From Mariprofundaceae bacterium (GTDB taxonomy: Bacteria; Pseudomonadota; Zetaproteobacteria; Mariprofundales; Mariprofundaceae), in assembly GCA_030950925.1 (NCBI GenBank), contig JAUZQO010000051.1, positions 1 to 39,385 of the forward strand: DNA of 39,385 nucleotides. Reading direction: 5' to 3'. This document shows, piece by piece, positions 18,354 through 25,935 of the stretch. Position 1 is the first letter of the stretch. Each line of letters starts with the position of its first letter. Position numbers and translations under genes: made by a program. A model generated the notes under the pieces. That model saw only the letters and a program-made list of their open reading frames with translations. It made no database searches and was not told where the DNA came from.

Positions 18354-19789
18354 TGCATTTTAAAGGTGTTGCTTGGACCTTGGGTATTCTGACCAGTTTG
18401 TTTGGTATTGGTATGAGCATACCTGCCGCTATTTCTTGGTTCTATACATCAGGACATGCATTACAATTTCTTCTTGCAGGCTCGATGACTGTTGGCATTG
18501 GGGTTCTTTTGCAATATGCAGGTGATAAACCCGAACGCCTAAGTCATAAAGATGGATTTTTGATTGTGGTCTTGGCTTGGATTTCCCTTTCCATGTTAGG
18601 CGCCATTCCTTTCTGGACAACAGGAACCTGTACCACTTGGGTTGATGGTTTATTTGAATCCACATCAGGGTTGACCACCACAGGTGCCACCATTCTCACC
18701 GATTTAGAACACACGCCACCTGCTATTTTATTTTGGCGATCCATGCAAGAGTGGTTGGGGGGTATGGGTATTATTGTTTTGGCAGTAGCAGTGATGCCAC
18801 TTTTGGGCGTAGGCGGTATGCAGTTGTTTAAAGCTGAAGCCCCAGGTCCCGTTAAAGATAAGCTCACCGCACGCGTCACTGAAACAGCCAAGGCATTATG
18901 GTACATTTATTTGGGGATGACTATTATCGCTGGCTTCACCTTTTGGATGGCTGGCATGAAAGCATTTGATGCAATCAATCATGCTATGACCACCGTCGCC
19001 ATTGGCGGATTTTCCACCCACGATAGTAGCATGGGATACTATGATTCCTTATGGATTCGTGGTCTATGTGTGTTGTTTATGTTTTTGGCAGGCATCAATT
19101 TTACACTTCATTTTGCAGCCTTACGCAAGGGTTTTCATCTTAAAACCTACCTTTTCGATGATGAATTTCGCACCTACCTCAAATGGTTAAGCAGTTTAAT
19201 TTTATTGGTGGGTGCCCTCACACTGGCAACCCATAAAGGCACTTGGGATGAAGTGATTTTTAATGCTGTCGCTGTTGCCACCACCACGGGATTTGCCGTC
19301 AGTGATTATGCGCAATGGCCACCAGGTACATCCATGCTGCTGTTGATGGCAATGTTTATTGGTGCCTGTGCAGGCTCAACTGGCGGTGGTATGAAAGTCG
19401 TTCGTGTGCTTCTTTTATTTCGCCAAGGCATGCGTGAGATTCACAGGTTGATCCACCCACATGCGGTGATTCATGTCAAAATCAATGAACAAAGTCTTTC
19501 CCCTACCATTGTCCAAGCACTTTGGGGATTTTTTGTACTCTATATTGTTTGTTTTGCTGTCATTTCTATTTTATTGGCATCGACAGGTGTGGACATGTTG
19601 ACCTCGCTATCGGCATCAGCCGCCTGTATCACCAACACAGGACCTGGTTTTGGCGATGTTGGACCCGCTTCGACCTACACAAATTTACCTGATTTGGGAA
19701 AATTTATCTTATTGTTTGCCATGATTTTAGGACGCTTGGAGATTTTTACATTTTTTGTGTTACTTGTTCCTGAGTTTTGGAAGCGTTAA
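18353..19789 (+). CDS. trkH: Trk potassium uptake membrane subunit TrkH
   Basis: This 478-aa inner-membrane channel subunit has the four-fold M1-P-M2 architecture. The pore-loop segments with selectivity-filter glycines can be read in order: STSGLTTTGATIL, TTVAIGGFSTHDSS, VATTTGFAVSDY and CITNTGPGFGDVG. TrkA binds its cytoplasmic face. The start ATG overlaps the trkA stop. The 3' end (VLLVPEFWKR) is typical of TrkH/KtrB proteins. Confidence 0.95.
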   Translation: MHFKGVAWTLGILTSLFGIGMSIPAAISWFYTSGHALQFLLAGSMTVGIGVLLQYAGDKPERLSHKDGFLIVVLAWISLSMLGAIPFWTTGTCTTWVDGLFESTSGLTTTGATILTDLEHTPPAILFWRSMQEWLGGMGIIVLAVAVMPLLGVGGMQLFKAEAPGPVKDKLTARVTETAKALWYIYLGMTIIAGFTFWMAGMKAFDAINHAMTTVAIGGFSTHDSSMGYYDSLWIRGLCVLFMFLAGINFTLHFAALRKGFHLKTYLFDDEFRTYLKWLSSLILLVGALTLATHKGTWDEVIFNAVAVATTTGFAVSDYAQWPPGTSMLLLMAMFIGACAGSTGGGMKVVRVLLLFRQGMREIHRLIHPHAVIHVKINEQSLSPTIVQALWGFFVLYIVCFAVISILLASTGVDMLTSLSASAACITNTGPGFGDVGPASTYTNLPDLGKFILLFAMILGRLEIFTFFVLLVPEFWKR

Positions 19790-19800
19790 AAGGACTTCTT

Positions 19801-20346
19801 ATGCATATTCTTATTTCATTTCATTCTAATTATGGTCATACCAAAAGCATGGCAACTGCCATTGCAGCAGGTTGCCAAGCAAGTTTCCCTGATGCAGCAC
19901 TCCATATACTCACGGCTGAACAAACACAGTTAAGTGATTTCGAACATGCCGATGTCATTTTTTTGGGTACACCAGTACACATGGGATCCATGGCTTGGGG
20001 TATGAAAAAACTACTTGATAGCACATCCAAGCTTTGGACGGAAGATTTATTGGAAGGGAAAGTGGGGGGAGTATTTGCCTGTTCAGGCGGCTTAGGGGGT
20101 GCAGGTGGTGGTATCGAACAAACATTGATTTCCTTGCATTCACTTTTATTGGAGCATGGTATGACAGCAGTTGGCTTTCCCAAAAGTTTATTGGGGTATG
20201 CTGATGCTGGCATTCAATGGGGTGTTGCCGCACGCACGGCTAACCATGAAGGTATGCCACAAGCTATCAGTGATGCTGCTTTAACCGCTTGCCGTAGTTA
20301 TGGCGCACATGTTTGCCGCGTGGCTCATAAATTACAAGATGCTTAG
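19801..20346 (+). CDS. WrbA-like flavodoxin-family NAD(P)H:quinone oxidoreductase
   Basis: The flavodoxin fold is recognised by the N-terminal FMN phosphate loop (SFHSNYGHTKSMA) and by the later segment GGGIEQTLISLHSLLLEHGM, which parallels the WrbA segment that packs over FMN. GTPVHMGSMAWGMKKLLD corresponds to the second FMN loop. Two-electron quinone reduction is the expected activity; other flavodoxin-like reductases remain possible. The start at 19801 follows AAAAGGA; the frame extends 8 codons upstream into the trkH end without support. It ends the plus-strand run and converges on the DUF6111-like gene. Confidence 0.8.
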   Translation: MHILISFHSNYGHTKSMATAIAAGCQASFPDAALHILTAEQTQLSDFEHADVIFLGTPVHMGSMAWGMKKLLDSTSKLWTEDLLEGKVGGVFACSGGLGGAGGGIEQTLISLHSLLLEHGMTAVGFPKSLLGYADAGIQWGVAARTANHEGMPQAISDAALTACRSYGAHVCRVAHKLQDA

Positions 20347-20381
20347 ATAACTGAGTCTTTTTCAAGCCACCATTGGGGGAA

Positions 20382-20711
20382 TCAGGGGTGGGCTGAATAA
20401 TGACCATCCACCAGTTCACCATGTTGATTGATATGAGCAGGAATATATTGCAAACCTTCATGGGGTGGCAAACTATGCATTTGTGACCAAGCCAACCATG
20501 CAAAAATCAGCCCAACCGTGATAGCACTGGCTAAAAAGAAGCGCGATGCTGGTGTTTTCTGATACTTATTTGGGGTAATATCAATGATGTTGGGGTCTTG
20601 ACGGTTTAAGCCTCGTCGAAATTGCCAAAATAAAAATATATTGCGTAATAAAAGCATCAATAAGGCGGGACCAAAAAAGAAAAAAAGTGTGACAATGATA
20701 CTACGAATCAT
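20382..20711 (-). CDS. DUF6111-like small membrane protein
   Basis: The protein has 109 aa and two predicted membrane helices (about residues 5-30 and 57-76), separated by a basic, hydrophilic loop. The C-terminus has YIPAHINQHGELVDGH, which resembles the YVPAH...DG..VPGH ending of the DUF6111 family of small alphaproteobacterial membrane proteins. No function is known. Its ATG overlaps the DUF1841 stop (ATGA), and it ends the minus-strand run from trmB. Confidence 0.55.
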   Translation of the reverse strand: MIRSIIVTLFFFFGPALLMLLLRNIFLFWQFRRGLNRQDPNIIDITPNKYQKTPASRFFLASAITVGLIFAWLAWSQMHSLPPHEGLQYIPAHINQHGELVDGHYSAHP

Positions 20712-21157
20712 ATGCGTGTTAGCTCCTTGAGTTGTGAGGCATAAAGTTGATGATTGGGTTCTTGCCCCAAGCGTTGAGATTGATGAATGATTTCGGCCAA
20801 AACCTCAAGGATCTTGTGCAGAGCATCATGTCGATCCATTTTTTTAACCGACACCATCTGAATCAATGCCTGCGCCATTTCAGGCGGTTGTTTGGTGGCG
20901 GCTTGTTCTTCCAAAGCCAAATGAAGAGACAAATGAAGATACGGATTCATGCCATCATCCATTTGAAAATCACGTTCCAAAAAATCTTCCATATCTTCAA
21001 AATAAGGATGATACTCTGGGTGCATACGAATCACACGTGCAATACGCACTTGAAGAGCATTGAGCGGTAAATCAGCTTGTGCTTTTTGCCAAGCATCCCA
21101 AAATATTTGGCGATGGGCGCGTAATGTTTCACGAGAGGGGCTATGATGTTCACTCAT
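20708..21157 (-). CDS. DUF1841 family protein
   Basis: This 149-aa cytoplasmic protein carries the DUF1841 pattern: a Trp-containing N-terminal helix (HRQIFWDAWQKAQ), IARVIRMHPEYHPYFED, and NPYLHLSLHLALEEQ. The conserved His and Asp/Glu residues invite a metal-binding idea, but none is proven. The family is widespread in beta- and gammaproteobacteria and uncharacterised. The start overlaps the end of the amidase pseudogene (ATGA) and the stop overlaps the small membrane protein, so expression is coupled. Confidence 0.8.
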   Translation of the reverse strand: MSEHHSPSRETLRAHRQIFWDAWQKAQADLPLNALQVRIARVIRMHPEYHPYFEDMEDFLERDFQMDDGMNPYLHLSLHLALEEQAATKQPPEMAQALIQMVSVKKMDRHDALHKILEVLAEIIHQSQRLGQEPNHQLYASQLKELTRI

Positions 21158-21956
21158 TCTTTTTTCTCTCCATATTTTGCCTTGGGCAACTTTTTATTCA
21201 CATTCTTCATGACATGCAAAGAAAGTTCAGCATGAATGATACCTTCACCTTCTTCTTGAGCCGCCAATATCTTACCCCAAGGGTCAACGATCATACTATG
21301 TCCATAAGTACGGCGATCATCACCATGCTCGCACAACCTGTGCAGAAGCCAATACATAACACTGGTTTTCAATCGCTCTTGCTCGTAACAATATTTCCCA
21401 ATGGGCTTGACCTGTTTCCAATGTAAAAGCGGATGGTACAGTCAAAATATTACATCCTTGTGCAGCATAAAAATGATAAAGCAGAGGGAAACGAAGTCAT
21501 AACAAATCGATAAACCCACATGCCAATCATCATTCAAATGAAATATGCTTGGCTTTTTACCTGCTTGGCAATCATCCGATTCTTTCCAAGATTCATGCGT
21601 CAATACGGCTTCAAACAAATGGATTTTATCATAATAACGACATATTTCACCCTGTGGATTGATGACCAAACTACGGTTAAAAAGTTTTTCATGAGAACTG
21701 GATTTCCAAAGCACTGAACCTGCCACAATCCATACTTGGTATTGTTTGGCACATTCACCCAAAAAATACTTGATAACACTGGCTGAGTCTGCTGTGAACA
21801 ACGATATATCTTTACCAATCCATGCAAAGTTTTCAGGTAATACGACCAACTGACTTTTAAACGCTGTTGCGCGACGAATACGATGCGATGCCACACTTAA
21901 ATTTTGTGCCAATGAATTTGTTGATGTCATTTGTACACACGCAATGTTTCAGACAT
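21154..21956 (-). pseudogene. Decayed nitrilase-superfamily amidase (carbon-nitrogen hydrolase), three lesions
   Basis: Read across frames, this encodes a Nit/omega-amidase-like enzyme. The catalytic triad is still recognisable: Glu in VVLPENFAWIG, Lys in DKIHLFE and Cys in SICYD. The start is ATG 21956, after GGAGG and directly behind the protease stop. That frame (MSETLRV) breaks after seven codons, and homology resumes as QMTSTNSLAQ in another frame from 21930, consistent with loss of about 7 bases. A one-base loss lies at the ICYD-LRFP junction (about 21493). The next segment (ILTVPSAFTLETGQAHW, LLRARAIENQCYVLASAQV) is in a shifted frame until a one-base gain near 21340 restores it to GEHGDDRRTYGHSMIVDPWG. 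Three separate lesions make sequencing error unlikely for all of them. Confidence 0.85.
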
Positions 21957-22517
21957 TTATCGCGCCTCCAATGTAATGATATGGCGTTGATGATCGATAT
22001 TCATACGGTAAGCTTTTAAAAAACTCATCCCCAATAAACCGATGTTTTTCTGTACGGATACCGTTTGAACTACCGCTTGAATATGCTGTTGTTTCCAATG
22101 CCCAACCGCCACACTATCAATCATCACTTGTGGTACACGAACGAAGCCATTGGCTGTTTGTAAGGTAATTTTTTTGCTATATCGGGGATCAATATGGGCT
22201 TGTTTTGCCATATTTGGCGAAATCACCACCAGTGTTGCGCCTGTATCCAAAATAAATGACATGGTGACATGGTTGATACGTGCTTTTACCATCATTGACC
22301 CATCCATATCTTGATAAGGCAGTTCTAAAACCTGATTATCCATATTAAAGCTTGGGTTTTTAATGCTATGAAGGGGCTGAACATCATATTTTTTCGCCCC
22401 AATATGTGGTGTATCAGAAAAATGGATATGATCTTGCTCATCCTTCCATTGATACACAGCCGCCTGAGCCGAAATACCCCAAACAGATACCATCGCCATC
22501 CAAATAAACTTATGCAA
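21957..22517 (-). CDS. Secreted retropepsin-like aspartic protease with DUF4124 N-terminal domain
   Basis: After a signal peptide (core FIWMAMVSVWGISAQA) comes a short DUF4124 module (VYQWKDEQDHIHFSDTP). A clan AA retropepsin domain follows, with the catalytic FILDTGATLVVISP motif (DTGA) and a C-terminal LLGMSFLKAYRMNID. Such single-domain bacterial retropepsins are periplasmic or membrane-bound and probably dimerise. I prefer TTG 22517 as start: GAGGG stands ten bases upstream, and this gives a textbook signal peptide. TTG 22526 or ATG 22499 are alternatives. It overlaps the end of the DUF4438 gene and abuts the amidase pseudogene. Confidence 0.75.
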   Translation of the reverse strand: MHKFIWMAMVSVWGISAQAAVYQWKDEQDHIHFSDTPHIGAKKYDVQPLHSIKNPSFNMDNQVLELPYQDMDGSMMVKARINHVTMSFILDTGATLVVISPNMAKQAHIDPRYSKKITLQTANGFVRVPQVMIDSVAVGHWKQQHIQAVVQTVSVQKNIGLLGMSFLKAYRMNIDHQRHIITLEAR

Positions 22518-23391
22518 AGCGACCAATCCCTCTAATTTTCCCTACATTGGCATGCTTAGAAAGCACAGGTACAAGCTTATCGGTAGCACAGGTCATCAAG
22601 GTCATCATACCAGGGCCATGCCCTGCCAACGGCGAATCTGAATGAATGACCACACCAATGGTAATGGCTCCCTTGCGATAGGTGCGACCGTAACGGTTAT
22701 CATGGTCCAACACGGCAACAAAATCACCAAAGCATAACTTATCCAAACCATGCTCTTTCACCATGCTCTCATCATGGCATAAAATATCATAATCCCCCGT
22801 GGTCACCGATAATGCCCCAATACCACTGCCCATCGCATATTCAGGCACAATCACATGCACAGGCACTTCAATCTTGCCATCCTCACGTTCGTTTAAGCCC
22901 CATTGTTGTAAAAGAAAAGGATCAAGGTTGTAAATATAAACATCATCATGGTCGATAAATTTCAAACCTTGACCATGCCCCTTGACCAAGAATTTATCAT
23001 CACACGTCAGCTTTTCGAGCGTACTATCAGGGAAATCCAGCATCAAATGATCCACACCACCATGATGCCCCAACACTGTGCCGATCTCTCCTTTGGCTTC
23101 ACCAGACACCACCCGAACTTGATTACCACAACAAGACATAAACTGATAACCCAACGCACGCTTGGCACTTTTGTGATCCAACGTGCTGGAAACACCCGTT
23201 TCAATATGTTCGCCAGCCCAGCCAAACACAGAATCACCAATTTTGACGTTGTAAGTAATACCACCTGTGGAAGGCCAAGAAAAAATTTCACCGTTGCTAC
23301 CGACTTCAAAGGGTGCCCATTGTTGGGCTGCTGCTACACCACCTTGTACAGCAGTCATCACCAGTTGGTTTTTATTGGTTGTTAAACTCAT
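22510..23391 (-). CDS. DUF4438 domain protein
   Basis: This 293-aa cytoplasmic protein has no membrane segment or signal peptide. The text (GITYNVKIGDSVFGWAGEHI, GTVLGHHGGVDHLMLDF, VPEYAMGSGIGALSVTTGDY, TIGVVIHSDSPLAGHGPG) matches the DUF4438 family, found mainly in anaerobes and thermophiles. The His/Asp/Gly-rich loops look like an enzyme active site, but no reaction is known. It shares a short overlap with the NERD gene upstream and the protease gene downstream. Confidence 0.7.
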   Translation of the reverse strand: MSLTTNKNQLVMTAVQGGVAAAQQWAPFEVGSNGEIFSWPSTGGITYNVKIGDSVFGWAGEHIETGVSSTLDHKSAKRALGYQFMSCCGNQVRVVSGEAKGEIGTVLGHHGGVDHLMLDFPDSTLEKLTCDDKFLVKGHGQGLKFIDHDDVYIYNLDPFLLQQWGLNEREDGKIEVPVHVIVPEYAMGSGIGALSVTTGDYDILCHDESMVKEHGLDKLCFGDFVAVLDHDNRYGRTYRKGAITIGVVIHSDSPLAGHGPGMMTLMTCATDKLVPVLSKHANVGKIRGIGRFA

Positions 23392-24365
23392 TTGTTATCC
23401 CTCGTGTAAATCTCTCGATTGGTATGAAAAACACCCAAGTGTTTGGCATGATTTTGACATTGATATTCAACAATACGTGTTCCCACTTGACGTTCCAATG
23501 TTACATCAGCTTGACACTGTGGACAGCTTGCTTGCAATGTTTTGGGTTTAGTTCGGCAATTGGGGCAATATAAATAAAAACTATATTTATATCGTATTTC
23601 AAATGATTCATGGCATTTTTTACAAATCAAAGGCAATGAAGGCGGTGGTAATTTTGAAGATTTAGGTTTGTTAACCCTTATTGAACCCATGATTTTTTTG
23701 GTTGACTTTTTAGCTGTTTTTTTATATTTGGGTTGATGAGCATGAAGAAGAAAGGATTTCATTTTCTTGCGCTCTTCCTCACGAAACAACGTGGGCATAT
23801 ATTTATCATTATTTTTTCGCTGCTTGGCATATACAAGGATGTGTTGCTTTACTGCATCACAAACATCTTCGGCTTTCATCACTTTATCATCATGATGCCC
23901 ACGAATTCTTCCAAGATTTGAAATAGCAACGATGGTATCGAAAGGACAACGATCAAAATTTCGTTGAAGCAAACCAAAAATAACCTTCGTCCTCAAAAAT
24001 ACTGATTTTTCTTTTAAAATTTGATAAAAACTATCCGCTTGAACCTCAACCTGCCGGACGGGGGATGGCATCACCACCCATTGCTTGTTCCATAACCGTT
24101 CCCAATGACCATGCCGATCAATACGTACTTCCGAGCTCACACTTTTACTTTCAATCAACAGAAAACCATATGGATGAAAGACCAAGTGATCCATTTGTAA
24201 GTAATCATTTTCATCAAATTGCAATCTTACATCATGAAAAATATCAATATCCTTGGATTTAGAAAAAGCACGTTTTAAATACCAAGCCATCTTCTCTTCA
24301 GCCTTCATACCTGCTTTTTCTAGGTTATTCTGAGCTTCATAAGGGTCACGTTCTTTGATAATCAT
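23388..24365 (-). CDS. NERD-domain nuclease-like protein with C-terminal zinc ribbons
   Basis: The N-terminal half (residues 15-130) reads as a NERD domain. EEKMAWYLKRAF is followed by the nuclease-like core with MDHLVFHPYGFLLIESKS, where Asp and the E-x-K of IESKS match the catalytic pattern of this restriction-like fold. A basic linker (KYKKTAKKSTKK) leads to C-terminal zinc-ribbon pairs (CKKC with CPNC, then CPQC with a later C), as in topoisomerase-type DNA-binding zinc fingers. DNA binding or cleavage is expected; the biological role is unknown. The ribosome site AGGAG overlaps the last codons of trmB. Confidence 0.75.
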   Translation of the reverse strand: MIIKERDPYEAQNNLEKAGMKAEEKMAWYLKRAFSKSKDIDIFHDVRLQFDENDYLQMDHLVFHPYGFLLIESKSVSSEVRIDRHGHWERLWNKQWVVMPSPVRQVEVQADSFYQILKEKSVFLRTKVIFGLLQRNFDRCPFDTIVAISNLGRIRGHHDDKVMKAEDVCDAVKQHILVYAKQRKNNDKYMPTLFREEERKKMKSFLLHAHQPKYKKTAKKSTKKIMGSIRVNKPKSSKLPPPSLPLICKKCHESFEIRYKYSFYLYCPNCRTKPKTLQASCPQCQADVTLERQVGTRIVEYQCQNHAKHLGVFHTNREIYTRDNK

Positions 24366-24372
24366 GTGACAT

Positions 24373-25074
24373 TCACTCCTTCACATAATGTAGAAACTGA
24401 CTGATACGCCCAGCATGGATGCCCCGTTGTTCAAACTTGGTGAAAATACGATCATCAGTACGCTCAATATAACCACCTTTTCCTGCCACATTGCGTAAGC
24501 CTTTTGTGTGATCGAGAATATCACGCATCCATTCAGCCAGTTCATCAATATCCGATGCCAACTGAATAAAACCACCGACTTTCAAACGGCTGACCATCAA
24601 GTTCGCCATATCTTTTTGAATAATCCGTCGTTTATGGTGCTTGGCTTTTGGCCAAGGATCGGGATGATTGATAATGATCCCATCCAACTGCTCAACTTGC
24701 ACTTGATGTTCCAATACATATTGCGCAGGCAATTGGGTAATCCGTGTTTGCTCAATCACCCCCGCATCTTCCAAGCGCGCAACTGCTTTTGCTACACCTG
24801 GCAAATAAATTTCAACGCCGACCAATGTCCAATCAGGATGATTTTTTGCGGTATAGACCAAAAAGTCACCATTACCAAAACCAATTTCCATCACAATCGG
24901 CGATTCATTGGCGATATTGGCATCGTTTAAGGTTGTATCTTTGGGCAGCCCAATTTTTGGCAACCAATGTAGCAAACGCTTTTCTTGACCGTCGGTCACA
25001 AAGCCATTTTTACGTCCATGGGTACGCATTTCTTGTTGGGAAAACTGTTCTCTAAACTCTTTGGATAAACGCAT
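24373..25074 (-). CDS. trmB: tRNA (guanine-N7-)-methyltransferase TrmB
   Basis: TrmB makes m7G46 in tRNA using S-adenosylmethionine. The SAM-binding motif is VMEIGFGNGDFLVYTA. The family signature in the active site is IINHPDPWPKAKHHKRR, and the C-terminal TKFEQRG segment that contacts tRNA is present. The length of 233 aa is typical. It is the first gene of a minus-strand run of seven genes and is divergent from the VOC/PCP_red gene. Confidence 0.95.
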   Translation of the reverse strand: MRLSKEFREQFSQQEMRTHGRKNGFVTDGQEKRLLHWLPKIGLPKDTTLNDANIANESPIVMEIGFGNGDFLVYTAKNHPDWTLVGVEIYLPGVAKAVARLEDAGVIEQTRITQLPAQYVLEHQVQVEQLDGIIINHPDPWPKAKHHKRRIIQKDMANLMVSRLKVGGFIQLASDIDELAEWMRDILDHTKGLRNVAGKGGYIERTDDRIFTKFEQRGIHAGRISQFLHYVKE

Positions 25075-25142
25075 AGGGCGGTATGGTAGAGCTTCGCCTT
25101 TTAAGGCACAAATAAGCGATAGAAATTCAATGATGAACTTAA

Positions 25143-25219
25143 CGTCATGCTAGAAATCTTTTATCTGGCATCTATTGATTCAAACAAAGACCCCTCGATA
25201 CAAGCACCCAAGGGTGACA
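25143..25219. repeat. Diverged copy of the palindromic intergenic repeat
   Basis: This stretch shares CGTCAT, TCTGG-ATCTAT, CCTCGA-ACAAGCA and AGGGTGACA, in the same order and nearly the same spacing, with 2934-3001. The first hairpin survives (ATGCTAGA against TCTGGCAT, 7 of 8), while the second is decayed. It lies in the trmB/VOC divergent gap. Confidence 0.65.
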
Positions 25220-25302
25220 TGGATAGGTGATGTATCATAGCCATGAGCATGTCAATCCATCATCTTGCGCCCAACACCATGAATTTTAGAGGTTTATTAC
25301 GC

Positions 25303-25935
25303 ATGTATTTTGCTATTGCCACCCATATTTTTGTCCCCAATCCTGAACAAAGCGCAAGCTTTCTTGGTGATTGTTTGGGCTTTCAGACACAATACAAAGA
25401 CGGCTACGGTTGGTGTGCTGAAAATGGTACGGTGAGTTTACTGATTCACGCCACAGAGCAAGTACAAGCCACGCTTGAAGTACAATGCAATCATATTGAA
25501 CAAGATACCCAAGCTTTGTTAAAACATGATGGAATTCATGCTTTGAGTGATATAGAGCAATGCGATCATCGTTTGCAACAACGCTTTCTTAGTGATTGTG
25601 GTATCACCTTGATTCTATCTCAAATTCTTACCGAAGATGATTTGAATGAATTGCCTGATTTACCCACATCATTGGCTTGGGATGAAAAGACCATGCAACA
25701 AGTCCAACGTATTTTACGCATTGTACCGCTTGATTTCCGTGCCAAAGCACGCCAGCGGGTGACAGAGCGAGCCGAATATTTAGCTGTGGTGGGAGGGTAT
25801 TTGATGGTCAATGAGGCTTATGCTATGCGTGCCTTGGTGGATATAACACTGAAATTTCAACACCCGACCCTGTATCAAGCCATGCAAGATGAAGGTATTG
25901 CACCTGAGGCTTATGAGTTACCATGTTCCCACTAA
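25303..25935 (+). CDS. Glyoxalase-like (VOC) domain fused to PCP_red domain
   Basis: The N-terminal half (residues 1 to about 90) looks like a VOC/glyoxalase half-domain: THIFVPNPEQSASFLGDCLGF with later WCAENGTVSLLIHA. The C-terminal part (about 126-190: LAWDEKTMQQVQRILRIVP, then RQRVTERAEYLAVVGGYLM, VNEAYAMRALVDI) matches PCP_red. This small helical domain is found at the end of light-independent protochlorophyllide reductase BchB and in some proteins of non-photosynthetic bacteria. The fusion is unusual. I chose ATG 25303 because AGAGG lies ten bases upstream and the VOC strand begins there; earlier ATGs at 25243 and 25279 are possible. The stop overlaps the kinase gene by 13 bp. Function unknown. 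Confidence 0.65.
   Translation: MYFAIATHIFVPNPEQSASFLGDCLGFQTQYKDGYGWCAENGTVSLLIHATEQVQATLEVQCNHIEQDTQALLKHDGIHALSDIEQCDHRLQQRFLSDCGITLILSQILTEDDLNELPDLPTSLAWDEKTMQQVQRILRIVPLDFRAKARQRVTERAEYLAVVGGYLMVNEAYAMRALVDITLKFQHPTLYQAMQDEGIAPEAYELPCSH

Noticed and set aside
20347-20381. Hairpin between the converging WrbA-like and DUF6111-like genes as a bidirectional terminator
   Set aside because: The stem needs a bulge, and the T-rich stretches lie on the wrong side for both transcripts.
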